34,684 nucleotides of DNA from an uncultured Bacteroidota bacterium. Lineage in GTDB: Bacteria > Bacteroidota > Bacteroidia > Bacteroidales > P3. The stretch covers positions 1 through 34,684 of the forward strand of contig CADAQX010000025.1 in the NCBI GenBank assembly GCA_902790215.1, read 5' to 3'. The translations under genes and the position numbers were made by a program. The notes beneath the pieces were generated by a model. It was not told the DNA's origin. It saw only the letters and a program-made list of their open reading frames with translations, and did not search any database. Below are positions 7,868-15,179 of the stretch, piece by piece. Position 1 is the stretch's first letter; each line of letters starts with the position of its first letter.

Positions 7868-8749
7868 ATGAAGAAGATATTGAACATCGTTATCACCTGT
7901 TTGGTTGTGGCTGGGTGCGGGAAAGCATATTTAGAACCGCCTGAGCCGGAATTAAATATTGTGTGGGCTCCCGATGCGACAGCGGCACAACGGGAGTCGA
8001 TACGCAAAATGGCGGAGGACCTCGTGCAGGTGGAGGGCGGCACCTACTACATGGGGGTGCAGCACACCTTCCCCGCCTCGCCGGGATTTGACTCCACCAC
8101 ATGGTATGAGCAGACCCCTGTGCACCTTGTCACCCTCAGTGCCTTTAAAATAGGACGCTATGAGATAAGCCGCAAGCAGTGGTACGACATCATGGGCGAC
8201 GGTACCGGAATGGACGGACACTACACCATCGAGACCGCCGACCTGCCCATAGAAGGCATGATGCGCGTTGAAGTCGATACCTTTCTGGCTCGCATCAAAC
8301 ACCTCTCCGGCCTGTGTTTCCGTCTGCCCACCGAGTCAGAATGGGAATATGCCGCCCGTGGTGGCCGCAACGGCTCGACGAGCAACCGTTTCAGCGGCGC
8401 GTACTATTCGGACGAGGTGGCCTGGAGCTACTACAACAGCGGCGGACAGCTGCATCCCGTGGGACAACTGAAAGCGAACAACCTGGGTCTGTACGACATG
8501 AGCGGGAATGTGGCGGAACTATGCAGCGACATCTACGCACCCTACCCAGCCGAAACCCAATTCGACCCGCAGGGACCGTCACACTGGGAAAACGACCTGA
8601 TGGCTGTGCGCGGAGGGCATTACATGTCCAACGACCAGCACTGCCGGGTGTATTACCGCAGCTACGCCTCTGCCGACTACCCGATGACCTATGTCGGCCT
8701 GCGGCTGGTCTATATTCCCAAAAAAGAACATCATTCAACAACGAAATAA
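7868..8749 (+). CDS. FGE-sulfatase (SUMF1)-domain lipoprotein
   Basis: A 293-residue lipoprotein. The signal peptide ends in a lipobox (VVAGC, Cys17). The rest is a formylglycine-generating-enzyme-like domain: VEGGTYYMGV at about residue 56, FKIGRYEISRKQWYDIMG, CFRLPTESEWEYAARGG, NNLGLYDMSGNVAELCSD and a C-terminal RGGHY...YVGLRLVY. Bacteroidota have many such proteins; most are not sulfatase activators. I do not see the paired active-site cysteines of true FGE in the expected region, so a structural or binding role is likelier. It is the third gene of the sigma-factor unit, 11 bases before the next gene. Confidence 0.9.
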   Translation: MKKILNIVITCLVVAGCGKAYLEPPEPELNIVWAPDATAAQRESIRKMAEDLVQVEGGTYYMGVQHTFPASPGFDSTTWYEQTPVHLVTLSAFKIGRYEISRKQWYDIMGDGTGMDGHYTIETADLPIEGMMRVEVDTFLARIKHLSGLCFRLPTESEWEYAARGGRNGSTSNRFSGAYYSDEVAWSYYNSGGQLHPVGQLKANNLGLYDMSGNVAELCSDIYAPYPAETQFDPQGPSHWENDLMAVRGGHYMSNDQHCRVYYRSYASADYPMTYVGLRLVYIPKKEHHSTTK

Positions 8750-8760
8750 TTACCCCTGAT

Positions 8761-9822
8761 ATGAAAAAAACACTTTTGGCAACAATCATCCTGCTTGCCG
8801 CTGGCACCGCGTCGGCACAGCACCTGCCCGTGCGCATCCTTAACCAGGAGGTGCAACGCATAGACAGCGTGCGGATAACGGCGGGCTGCCATGTGACCGT
8901 GGTGACCGATACGGTGGACTGTGTGCGAGTGTCCGTTTATGCCGACAGCCCAAAGCAACAGCCCGACAACCTCTTCTTTTACACGGGACGGACACTCACC
9001 GTGCTTCCTGCAGCCATGAGTTATGGCATTACCATCGGATCCAGCAACAAGCAGGTAGCAATGGAGTATGTGGAAGCGGACAAGATGAATGAAGGCGCCA
9101 TCCTTGTCGACTCGGAACCCGCGGTACAGCACCGCTACGACAAGCTTGACGACCGGCTGTTCTACAAACTGATGGCAGGGTGGTCGAACTGGGGCGACGG
9201 AGTACTGAAAGGCTTTGGAAGCATAGACCCTGCCGTAGGCGGTGGTGCGTATAGCCTGAAATGGAAGTTCCACTTGGCGGGATATGAACTGAGCTACGCC
9301 TTTGTCATGCACGAGCACTGGAGCCTCGGCATCGGCATCGGGTTTCGGTTCGACAATTACTATTTCAACTCGCCCTACGTCTATTACTATTCCACCGACG
9401 ACATGCAGGGATTCCGCTCGCGCAATGTGGACAACCGCGGAGGCTGGCAAAGCCAAGTGAGCAGCACTAACATGGTGTTCCCCATCCAGTTCAACCTCTT
9501 TGCCAAACCCTCGCACACGGGGCTGTTCTGCCAAGTGGAACTACTGCCGGGACTTTCGATTCCCGCACTTACGGAGCAGACATATAAGAGCTACGAAAAC
9601 GGCATCAATACCACGACAGAAACGAGCATGTCCACGTGGAAGAACCTTTTCTTTACCTGCGACCTGCGGCTGTCGCTCAACTGGGGAATCCTGGGCTTTT
9701 ACATAGAGAGCAGCCTGATTCCCATGTTCAGCCACATGGATACCGGCAACGGGCAGCACATCAACCTCTATCCAGTGCATATCGGTTTCTCCACCGACCT
9801 GTCGAGACTTTCCAGAGAATAA
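8761..9822 (+). CDS. probable outer-membrane protein of unknown function
   Basis: A 353-residue protein with a signal peptide (to about residue 20, ending ASAQ). The N-terminal third (about 20-125) has short beta-like stretches (VRITAGCHVTVVTD, VRVSVYADS) resembling adhesin-like auto-transporter domains often seen in Bacteroidota (a loose resemblance only). From about residue 140 the sequence has alternating aromatic and polar residues (YSLKWKFHLAGYELSYAFV, LGIGIGFRFDNYYF, LSLNWGILGFYIESSLIPMF), as in a small beta barrel. Fourth gene of the sigma-factor unit. I do not recognise a named family. Confidence 0.8.
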   Translation: MKKTLLATIILLAAGTASAQHLPVRILNQEVQRIDSVRITAGCHVTVVTDTVDCVRVSVYADSPKQQPDNLFFYTGRTLTVLPAAMSYGITIGSSNKQVAMEYVEADKMNEGAILVDSEPAVQHRYDKLDDRLFYKLMAGWSNWGDGVLKGFGSIDPAVGGGAYSLKWKFHLAGYELSYAFVMHEHWSLGIGIGFRFDNYYFNSPYVYYYSTDDMQGFRSRNVDNRGGWQSQVSSTNMVFPIQFNLFAKPSHTGLFCQVELLPGLSIPALTEQTYKSYENGINTTTETSMSTWKNLFFTCDLRLSLNWGILGFYIESSLIPMFSHMDTGNGQHINLYPVHIGFSTDLSRLSRE

Positions 9823-9850
9823 AAGAACCTATCTAAACTGAAATATTATC

Positions 9851-11458
9851 ATGAAAAGGATTGTATATTTATTATTCTTCATGGCCGCTGCCACAACGGC
9901 TGTTGGTCAAAACGACTGGGTGGTTTCGCCTTCGGGTCATCGTATCAGGGTCTCTTGCGGGGAATACAATGCTTTTGTCACCCAGCAGGATTCGACCATG
10001 GCAGGGCATGTTGCCCTGCCCGATAGTGCCTCGTACTGGGAATACTTTTTCGAACCCGATGCCGACTGGCCATACGACTCGGTGCTGCACACGGTGCCAG
10101 TTACGGTGGTCGAAGACTATGCTTTTGCCCATTGTCGGAGACTTACGGGCATTACCATTCCCGCAACGGTGACACACATAGGGTATGGGGCTTTCTCGTA
10201 CTGCACGGAGCTTGACAGCATGGCTGTGCTACCGGGCAACAGTGCCTACGCCACGCCGCAGGGTTGCAACGCTTACATCGACACACGGGAGAATGAACTG
10301 ATATGCGGCTGCCGGCGTTCCACAATCCCGCCCACTGTTACCTCCATTGCATCACGTGCTTTCCAGGGCATAGAGGAGCTTGCAGCAATTGTCCTGCCGG
10401 ACAGTTTAGAGGTTATCGGGAACTACGCTTTTGACGGTTGCACCGCTTTACGGTCTTTCCATATTCCCGCCAAAGTACGCAGTGTAGGATATATGTGTCT
10501 GGCGCACTGCCGGGGGCTCACCTCGCTGACAGTAGACCCGGACAATGCGGTATTTGACAGCCGCGGTGGCTGCAACGCTGTCGTCAACACTGCCAATAAT
10601 TGGCTGGTTGTGGGCTGTGCCGCCACTGTGATACCCGGAGATGTGCGACGTATTGACCAGAATGCCTTTGTCGGATTTGACAGTCTTCGTCAATTAACAC
10701 TGCCTGATTCCATTGTGGAGATTTGCAATTTTGCTTTCCAGGACTGTACCGGGTTGACATCGATACACATCCCCGCATCGGTATTTTATATAGGGAATAA
10801 CCCATTCGCGGGATGTACCAGCCTTGACACAATCACTGTTGATTCAGCCAACACCAAGTATGACAGCCGCAGCAGTTGCAATGCCATCTACGATAAAAAC
10901 AACGGACAGATTGTCAGCGGATGCAGAAGCACGGTCATCCCCAACAACACTTATCGCATAGCCCCCTACGCTTTTTATGGCATCGAGGGACTGCACCGTA
11001 TCGTCCTGCCGAAGAATGTTTTCAGTATTGGCGAAGAGGCTTTTGCCGGATGCACAGGGGTGACCACCATCATTTCGGCTAACGAGACGGCACCACAGGT
11101 GTCGTGGGGTACCTTCGACGGCATAGACCCCGATATAGCGGTGCATATACGTCGCGGCAGCCTTGCATCGTACACCGAGCGATGGAGCCACTTCCACAAC
11201 TTTGTCGAGGACTTCCCCGTGGGCTTGGACGAACCGGCGCCGCAAGAAAAAGACTACAGGGTTGTTTTCCGTGCGGGGTTGCTTACCATAGATGCCGACC
11301 ATCCCCTGCCGCTGCGCATCTACGACCTGACGGGGAGACTGCTGCACAGCACAGTCCCCGCAGTCCACACCACTCTGCATCTACCCACCGGCACACACGT
11401 GGTGCTGGTGCAAGCAGGCTGTCATCCAGTGGAAAAAGTGCTGACAACCAGCTTCTAA
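9851..11458 (+). CDS. BspA-type leucine-rich-repeat surface protein
   Basis: A 535-residue secreted protein: signal peptide (to about residue 19, ending AVGQ), then at least eight LRR_5/BspA-type units (about 85-430) built around the pattern I-x-x-x-A-F-x-x-C-x-x-L-x-x-I-x-I-P-x-x-V. Groups of units are separated by a recurring insert with G-x-C-N-A. The C-terminal 75 residues (LTIDADHPLPLRIYDLTGRL, then a T-x-L-x-L-P-T-G-T pattern) resemble type IX secretion sorting domains, though degenerate. BspA proteins bind host or microbial surface ligands in oral relatives. It is the last gene of the sigma-factor unit, 28 bases after the outer-membrane protein. Export route is inference. Confidence 0.88.
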   Translation: MKRIVYLLFFMAAATTAVGQNDWVVSPSGHRIRVSCGEYNAFVTQQDSTMAGHVALPDSASYWEYFFEPDADWPYDSVLHTVPVTVVEDYAFAHCRRLTGITIPATVTHIGYGAFSYCTELDSMAVLPGNSAYATPQGCNAYIDTRENELICGCRRSTIPPTVTSIASRAFQGIEELAAIVLPDSLEVIGNYAFDGCTALRSFHIPAKVRSVGYMCLAHCRGLTSLTVDPDNAVFDSRGGCNAVVNTANNWLVVGCAATVIPGDVRRIDQNAFVGFDSLRQLTLPDSIVEICNFAFQDCTGLTSIHIPASVFYIGNNPFAGCTSLDTITVDSANTKYDSRSSCNAIYDKNNGQIVSGCRSTVIPNNTYRIAPYAFYGIEGLHRIVLPKNVFSIGEEAFAGCTGVTTIISANETAPQVSWGTFDGIDPDIAVHIRRGSLASYTERWSHFHNFVEDFPVGLDEPAPQEKDYRVVFRAGLLTIDADHPLPLRIYDLTGRLLHSTVPAVHTTLHLPTGTHVVLVQAGCHPVEKVLTTSF

Positions 11459-11510
11459 GAATCCTGAACCCCCACCGAAACCCAATGACAAATCACTCAA
11501 GCGTCGTCAT

Positions 11511-11595
11511 TTATTCGATCGTTATTCGATCGTTTTCCACTCTTTTTCCGTTTCAGAAAGGGAAAACGATGGGAAACATATCGAAAAACGATATG
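11511..11595. repeat. tandem 11-mer followed by two hairpins
   Basis: TTATTCGATCG occurs twice head to tail (11511-11521 and 11522-11532). ATCGTTTTCC (11529-11538) pairs perfectly with GGAAAACGAT (11561-11570), with an inner CTTT/AAAG pair. CATATCG (11577-11583) pairs with CGATATG (11589-11595) around five A residues. None is followed by a T run on the plus strand, so a standard terminator is not supported. Confidence 0.8.
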
Positions 11596-11765
11596 ATAAA
11601 GAACGACGCAACATCGAGCCATGAAGGCTCACAGAGGAACGTTGGGGACAAATATGCGACACTATCGGAACGCTGACGAAAGGTGACGTAAGGTGTCGTA
11701 ATCCCTCACAGAATAAAAAGTAAATTACGCGCGAAGCGGCAGAAAGCAAAGTAAGAGTTAAGCAA

Positions 11766-11835
11766 TAAGAACCAGGATTGTATGCCACAGTTCCTGGTTC
11801 TTAGTTCTTACCTTTAAACCCAAATTGGGTTTAAA
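11766..11835. repeat. 12-bp hairpin and 23-base palindrome after the LRR gene
   Basis: TAAGAACCAGGA (11766-11777) pairs perfectly with TCCTGGTTCTTA (11792-11803) around a 14-base loop; this is the family E unit also used at 12612-12683. It is followed by a 23-base palindrome (11813-11835) with 11-base arms TTTAAACCCAA and TTGGGTTTAAA. Either could end transcription from the sigma-factor unit. Confidence 0.8.
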
Positions 11836-11893
11836 AACGGAAACAAATTGAATAATTTAGGGTGCAATTGAACGCCATGAGAATTATTATTTG

Positions 11894-11901
11894 TATATTT
11901 G
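11894..11901 (+). promoter_or_regulatory. Bacteroidota -7 promoter box for the glutathione peroxidase gene
   Basis: TATATTTG matches TAnnTTTG. It lies 61 bases before the ATG at 11963, leaving a leader that contains the palindrome at 11914-11930. An upstream TTG is 23 bases away, a little long. Confidence 0.65.
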
Positions 11902-11913
11902 CAATTGACAATG

Positions 11914-11930
11914 TGCGGACAGTGTCCGCA
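11914..11930. promoter_or_regulatory. perfect palindrome in the glutathione peroxidase leader, possible operator or hairpin
   Basis: TGCGGAC-AGT-GTCCGCA is a perfect 7-base inverted repeat around three bases. It begins 12 bases after the -7 box, so it covers or closely follows the transcription start. It could be a repressor site or a 5' mRNA hairpin. No regulator is assigned. Confidence 0.6.
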
Positions 11931-11962
11931 TAATTTTATAATTATCAACAAAATAATATCAG

Positions 11963-12619
11963 ATGAAGGCTTTTAAATTATTAGGCGTTTGCCTGACAGC
12001 CGCGCTGCTGCTGTGGTCCTGCAACCAGAAAGCCGCCGAACCGGCCGAGATGGCCAACCTCGACAACATCTATCAGTTCTGCGTGGTGAACGGGTCGGGC
12101 GACACGGTGTCGCTTTCCGACTATCAGGGAAAGGTGCTGCTGGTGGTTAACACCGCCACCCAATGCGGTTTTACGCCCCAGTACGCCGAATTGCAGGCTC
12201 TTTATGCCACTTACCACGACCGCGGACTGGAAATCCTCGATTTCCCCTGCAACCAGTTTGGGGAGCAGGCTCCCGGCACCATTGAGGAAATCCACGCGTT
12301 CTGCACGGGCACCTACGGCACCACTTTCCCGCAGATGGCCAAGGTGGAGGTGAACGGCGAGAACGCCATACCCCTATACTCCTGGCTGAAAAGCAAGGCG
12401 GGATTTGGCGGTTTCGACACCACCGACCCGCGCGGTGCCTACCTCCACGCCGCTTTCAAGGCGCAGGACAGCCTGTATGACCAGAACCCCGACATCAAGT
12501 GGAATTTTACCAAGTTCCTTATCGACCGCGAGGGCAATGTGGTTTGCCGCTTCGAGCCCACCACACCCGGTGCCGCCATCGTCGAGGCAGTGGAGATACA
12601 GATAAGAGATAAGAGATAA
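11963..12619 (+). CDS. glutathione peroxidase-family thiol peroxidase, lipoprotein
   Basis: A 218-residue peroxidase carrying a lipoprotein signal (LLWSC, lipidated Cys20), so it works on the outside of the inner membrane or at the outer membrane. The catalytic Cys68 is in NTATQCGFTPQY; Cys96 in FPCNQFG is placed like the resolving cysteine of thioredoxin-dependent members; WNFTKFLIDR carries the Trp/Asn of the catalytic tetrad. It uses Cys, not selenocysteine. It probably reduces organic or hydrogen peroxide using a thioredoxin-like donor (inference). The last residues RDKR and the stop lie in the first bases of a family E inverted repeat, so the C-terminus may have been altered by it. Confidence 0.93.
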   Translation: MKAFKLLGVCLTAALLLWSCNQKAAEPAEMANLDNIYQFCVVNGSGDTVSLSDYQGKVLLVVNTATQCGFTPQYAELQALYATYHDRGLEILDFPCNQFGEQAPGTIEEIHAFCTGTYGTTFPQMAKVEVNGENAIPLYSWLKSKAGFGGFDTTDPRGAYLHAAFKAQDSLYDQNPDIKWNFTKFLIDREGNVVCRFEPTTPGAAIVEAVEIQIRDKR

Positions 12620-12683
12620 GAAGTAAGAACTAAGATTTGTCTGCCTCGCCATTCGTAGCTCTCAGTTCTTAGTTCTTATCTCT
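12612..12683. repeat. family E inverted repeat at the glutathione peroxidase 3' end
   Basis: The 24-base left arm at 12612-12635 and right arm at 12660-12683 pair at 22 of 24 positions, built of TAAGAAC-type units. The left arm overlaps the last codons and stop of the glutathione peroxidase gene (stop at 12617-12619). This is a strong candidate for an mRNA 3' hairpin. Confidence 0.85.
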
Positions 12684-12691
12684 AATAATGT

Positions 12692-12750
12692 GTTAGTCCT
12701 TGGCGCATCAAAGACTCACGAATTAACGAATTAACAAATTAACTCATTTC
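12692..12750. repeat. family C repeat upstream of the GNAT-HD gene
   Basis: Bases 12697-12735 match 25744-25782 at 37 of 39 positions, and 12692-12727 match the reverse complement of 17712-17747 at 33 of 36. The core has AGTC/GACT arms around CTTGGCGCATCAAA, followed by AATTAACG-type tandem units. Confidence 0.85.
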
Positions 12751-12753
12751 CAT

Positions 12754-13899
12754 ATGGAATCTGTTCTTAATAATGACGGCGGTGCGGCGTTGGCAGTGCG
12801 GCCCGCCGTCATGAATGATATACCGCGCATTCTGCAGCTGGTGGACCACTCGCGGAGCATCATGCGGGCCAACGGCAACTTCGTGCAGTGGGACGGATAC
12901 CCCGGCAGCGACCTGATAGGAAGCGACATAGACCGGGGCATCGGGCATGTCGTTGTGGCCGATGGTCAGGCTGTGGGCTATTTCGCCCTGCTGCTTGACC
13001 CCGAGCCCACCTACGCCTATATCGAGGACGGGCTGTGGTTAGACGACACCACACCCTACGGCACCATCCATCGGTTGGCCTGTGCACCGGGAGTGCACGG
13101 AATTGCCCGCTGCGCCTTTGCGTGGAGCGAGAGCCGCTGCGCCTCTATCCGGGTGGACACCCACAAGAACAACCACATCATGCTGCATATCATAGAGAAG
13201 TTTGGCTACAGCCGCTGCGGCGTGGTGTATATGCGCGACGGCACACCGAGGGAGGCATTCCAAAAGATGATGTACCCCATGGTGACGGCCTCGCTGCGAC
13301 AGTATGTGGAGCAGGAGATTCTGCCACGGTACAACCACTTCGACAGAGCACACCGGTTAGACCATATCTACACCGTCATGGCACAGAGCATGGAGCTGGC
13401 TGGTCACTACCCCGAGCTGAACCGCGACATGGTCTATACCATCGCCGCCTACCACGACACCGGTGTGGTGGAGGGACGCGAGCGGCACCATCTGGTTTCG
13501 GGCCGCATTATCAGGGAGGATGCCCGGCTGCGTGAGTGGTTCAGTCCAGAGCAGATAGAGACCATGGCCCAGGCAGCAGAAGACCACCGTGCTTCGGCCG
13601 ACATAGAACCGAGAAGCATGTATGGCCGCATCGTGGCCGAGGCCGACCGCGACATAGAGCCTATAAATATTGTCCGCAGGACTGTGCAGTTCGGGCTTTC
13701 GCATTTTCCCGAGCTGGACAAGGAAGGCCATTGGCAGCGCACGTTGCAGCACCTGCACGAGAAGTACGCCGAAGGGGGCTACCTGAAACTGTTTATCCCC
13801 TGCTCGCGCAACGGGGTACAACTGCAGAAGCTTCGCGCCCTGATAGCCGACGAAACCCGTCTGCGACAAGTCTTTGAAAAGTTGAAAATTGAAAATTGA
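12754..13899 (+). CDS. fusion of GNAT acetyltransferase-like and HD phosphohydrolase-like domains
   Basis: A 381-residue cytosolic protein with two parts. Residues about 14-178 look like a GNAT N-acetyltransferase: VRPAVMNDIPRILQLV at the start, GQAVGYFALL in the middle, and HRLACAPGVHGIARCAFAW in the acetyl-CoA-binding region, followed by VDTHKNNHIMLHIIEKFGY. Residues about 185-375 look like an HD hydrolase: His204, the His234-Asp235 pair in AAYHDTGV, a following RERHH, and His279 in EDHRA. The substrate of neither part can be told. The last residues (KLKIEN) and the stop come from TTGAAAATTGAAA-type repeat units. A family C repeat lies just upstream; no clear promoter box was found. Confidence 0.85.
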   Translation: MESVLNNDGGAALAVRPAVMNDIPRILQLVDHSRSIMRANGNFVQWDGYPGSDLIGSDIDRGIGHVVVADGQAVGYFALLLDPEPTYAYIEDGLWLDDTTPYGTIHRLACAPGVHGIARCAFAWSESRCASIRVDTHKNNHIMLHIIEKFGYSRCGVVYMRDGTPREAFQKMMYPMVTASLRQYVEQEILPRYNHFDRAHRLDHIYTVMAQSMELAGHYPELNRDMVYTIAAYHDTGVVEGRERHHLVSGRIIREDARLREWFSPEQIETMAQAAEDHRASADIEPRSMYGRIVAEADRDIEPINIVRRTVQFGLSHFPELDKEGHWQRTLQHLHEKYAEGGYLKLFIPCSRNGVQLQKLRALIADETRLRQVFEKLKIEN

Positions 13900-14087
13900 A
13901 AATTGAAAATTGAAATATTGCTTGAATGCTTGACGAATTGAAAATTGAAAGTTGCTGCCGCACCCGGATAATTCTCAATTTTGAATTTCGAATTTCGAAT
14001 TTGAGACTCTAAACTCTCAACTCTAAACTCTCAACTCTCAACTTTCAACTCTCAACTTTTAAGCAATCAAACAATCAAGCAATAAAA
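13874..14087. repeat. compound family A/B repeat between the GNAT-HD and DUF456 genes
   Basis: Five TTGAAAATTGAAA-type units (13880-13912) run into TGCTTGAATG units, then more family A units, then a centre at 13954-13973 identical in reverse complement to 6546-6565. The right side has TCGAATT units and a long CAACTCTCAACTCTAAACTC-type run (about 14005-14057), then AAGCAATCAAACAATC units. It fills the whole 193-base gap, starts inside the GNAT-HD gene and leaves only a few bases before the next ATG. Confidence 0.8.
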
Positions 14088-14092
14088 ATGCT

Positions 14093-14587
14093 ATGAATAC
14101 TTTTCTGATTATTCTGGCCGTCATCCTTGCACTTATCGGCATTGCCGGCTCCATCGTTCCCGGGCTGCCGGGGCCACCGCTTAGCTGGGCTGCCGTGCTG
14201 GTGCTCAGTTTCACCACTGCAGCCGACTATAGCGCCATGTTCCTGTTTGCGACAGGTTTTATTGCAGCCGTCATCACTGTGCTGGACTATGTGGTGCCAT
14301 CGCTCAGCACCAAGAAGTTCGGCGGCAGCAAAGCGGGGATATGGGGCTGCAACATCGGCTTGGTAATCTCGATAATAGGGCTTCCCTTCGGCCCCCAGGG
14401 ACTGCTGGGCGTTATCCTGTGGCCTTTTATAGGGGCATTTGTGGGTGAGCTGATTAGCGGTAAGCAGTCGCGCGAGGCGCTGCGTGCCGCGTGGGGTGCC
14501 TTTGTGGGTTTCCTCACCGGCACCGGGTTGAAGTTTGTCTATGCGATAGTCTTGGCGGTCATCATTGCCCGCGACCTATTTGTGTAG
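14093..14587 (+). CDS. DUF456 family membrane protein
   Basis: A 164-residue very hydrophobic protein with about four to five membrane segments. Family features are the N-terminal GIAGSIVPGLPGPPLSW loop (residues about 16-32), FGGSKAGIWG in the middle and WPFIGAFVGELISGK with a following helix pair, all typical of DUF456. Function is unknown; these are inner-membrane proteins. No promoter is visible because the upstream gap is filled with repeats. Its 3' end overlaps the 3' end of the convergent lipoprotein gene by 26 bases. Confidence 0.9.
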   Translation: MNTFLIILAVILALIGIAGSIVPGLPGPPLSWAAVLVLSFTTAADYSAMFLFATGFIAAVITVLDYVVPSLSTKKFGGSKAGIWGCNIGLVISIIGLPFGPQGLLGVILWPFIGAFVGELISGKQSREALRAAWGAFVGFLTGTGLKFVYAIVLAVIIARDLFV

Positions 14588-14999
14588 GTAGATTGTCACT
14601 GTGTAGGTAGCGTGTCACACCGTCGGAGGAGTTCACGGGGTTGGTGTTCTGGGTGTTCATGCCGGTGAAACTGATGTCGATGTGAATGGGGTTCTTGTTG
14701 TCGAGCTCGAAGATATCCTGACAGTACCACTCAATGATTTTGCCATAGAGGATTCCTTCCACACCCACAACGACATAGTCGGCCAAGTCGGAGGATGTTA
14801 TCTCGTAGATGTTGTTGGGTTTAATCAGTTTCACCTCGCGCTGGGCCACCAAGTTGTAGGAATAGTCGTACTCAAAAAGAGTGACGTTGGCCACATCGGT
14901 TTCTTCGCCTATATAGGTGATGGAATACTGCGACTCTTTGAAACAGGAGGTGAAGGCGAGGCTTAGCACTGCCATCAGAACAAGTATTGCTTTTTTCAT
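14562..14999 (-). CDS. small lipoprotein of unknown function
   Basis: A 145-residue protein with a lipoprotein signal (AFTSC, lipidated Cys19). The mature part has beta-type sequence (YSITYIGEETDVANVTLFEY, KLIKPNNIYEITSSDLADYVVVGVEG) like small immunoglobulin-like envelope proteins. I do not recognise the family. The C-terminal 15 or so residues are encoded within the tandem 19-base repeat at 14581-14618 and then run into the end of the convergent DUF456 gene, so the native stop may have been lost. Confidence 0.75.
   Translation of the reverse strand: MKKAILVLMAVLSLAFTSCFKESQYSITYIGEETDVANVTLFEYDYSYNLVAQREVKLIKPNNIYEITSSDLADYVVVGVEGILYGKIIEWYCQDIFELDNKNPIHIDISFTGMNTQNTNPVNSSDGVTRYLHSDNLPTQIGRGQ
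14581..14618. repeat. tandem 19-base duplication at a convergent gene overlap
   Basis: The units at 14581-14599 and 14600-14618 agree at 17 of 19 positions (unit begins TGTGTAGGTAG). The first contains the DUF456 stop codon; both are read through by the lipoprotein on the other strand. Confidence 0.85.
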
Positions 15000-15039
15000 T
15001 TGTAGAGTGTTTTATGTTATATGATTTCGTGAATTGTGA

Positions 15040-15178
15040 AATGTTTTGTTGATATGTTGATACGTTGATATGTTTTGTGTTGATATGTTGCGAACCGTAT
15101 AACTTATCAACTTATCAACGGACAACGATAAATCATAAACTTATCAACTTATCAACGGCCAACGATAAATAACTTTCA
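15040..15178. repeat. family D palindrome between apt and the lipoprotein gene
   Basis: GTTGATATG/GTTGATACG units (about 15048-15088) pair with AACTTATCAAC units (about 15101-15118 and 15139-15156) around a centre GCGAACCGTATAA (15090-15102). The centre and arms recur at 27490-27572. AACGATAAAT appears twice (near 15124 and 15161) and again near 22100. The left end of the element lies close to the lipoprotein start at 14999; the right end touches the apt stop. Confidence 0.8.
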
Positions 15179-15179
15179 A

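Larger units (their letters stand above)
11459..11893. other. non-coding stretch dense in inverted repeats
   Basis: I find no convincing gene on either strand here. Frames of 190 codons (plus, from 11104) and 88 codons (minus) cross it but have no family features or signal patterns. It holds a tandem 11-mer, two hairpins at 11529-11595, a 12-base-pair hairpin at 11766-11803, a palindrome at 11813-11835 and the start of the glutathione peroxidase promoter. The part 11596-11760 shows only weak repeats (GCGACAC/GTGTCG) and could be a decayed gene or an untranslated RNA. Confidence 0.5.

Noticed and set aside
11104-11676. 190-codon frame overlapping the LRR gene end and the gap
   Set aside because: Most of it overlaps the LRR gene in another frame; the rest crosses hairpins and has no signal or domain.
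12612-12752. insertion sequence or MITE ends
   Set aside because: No target-site duplications or terminal repeats shared between families could be made out, and no transposase is present. A mobile origin remains possible but is not shown.
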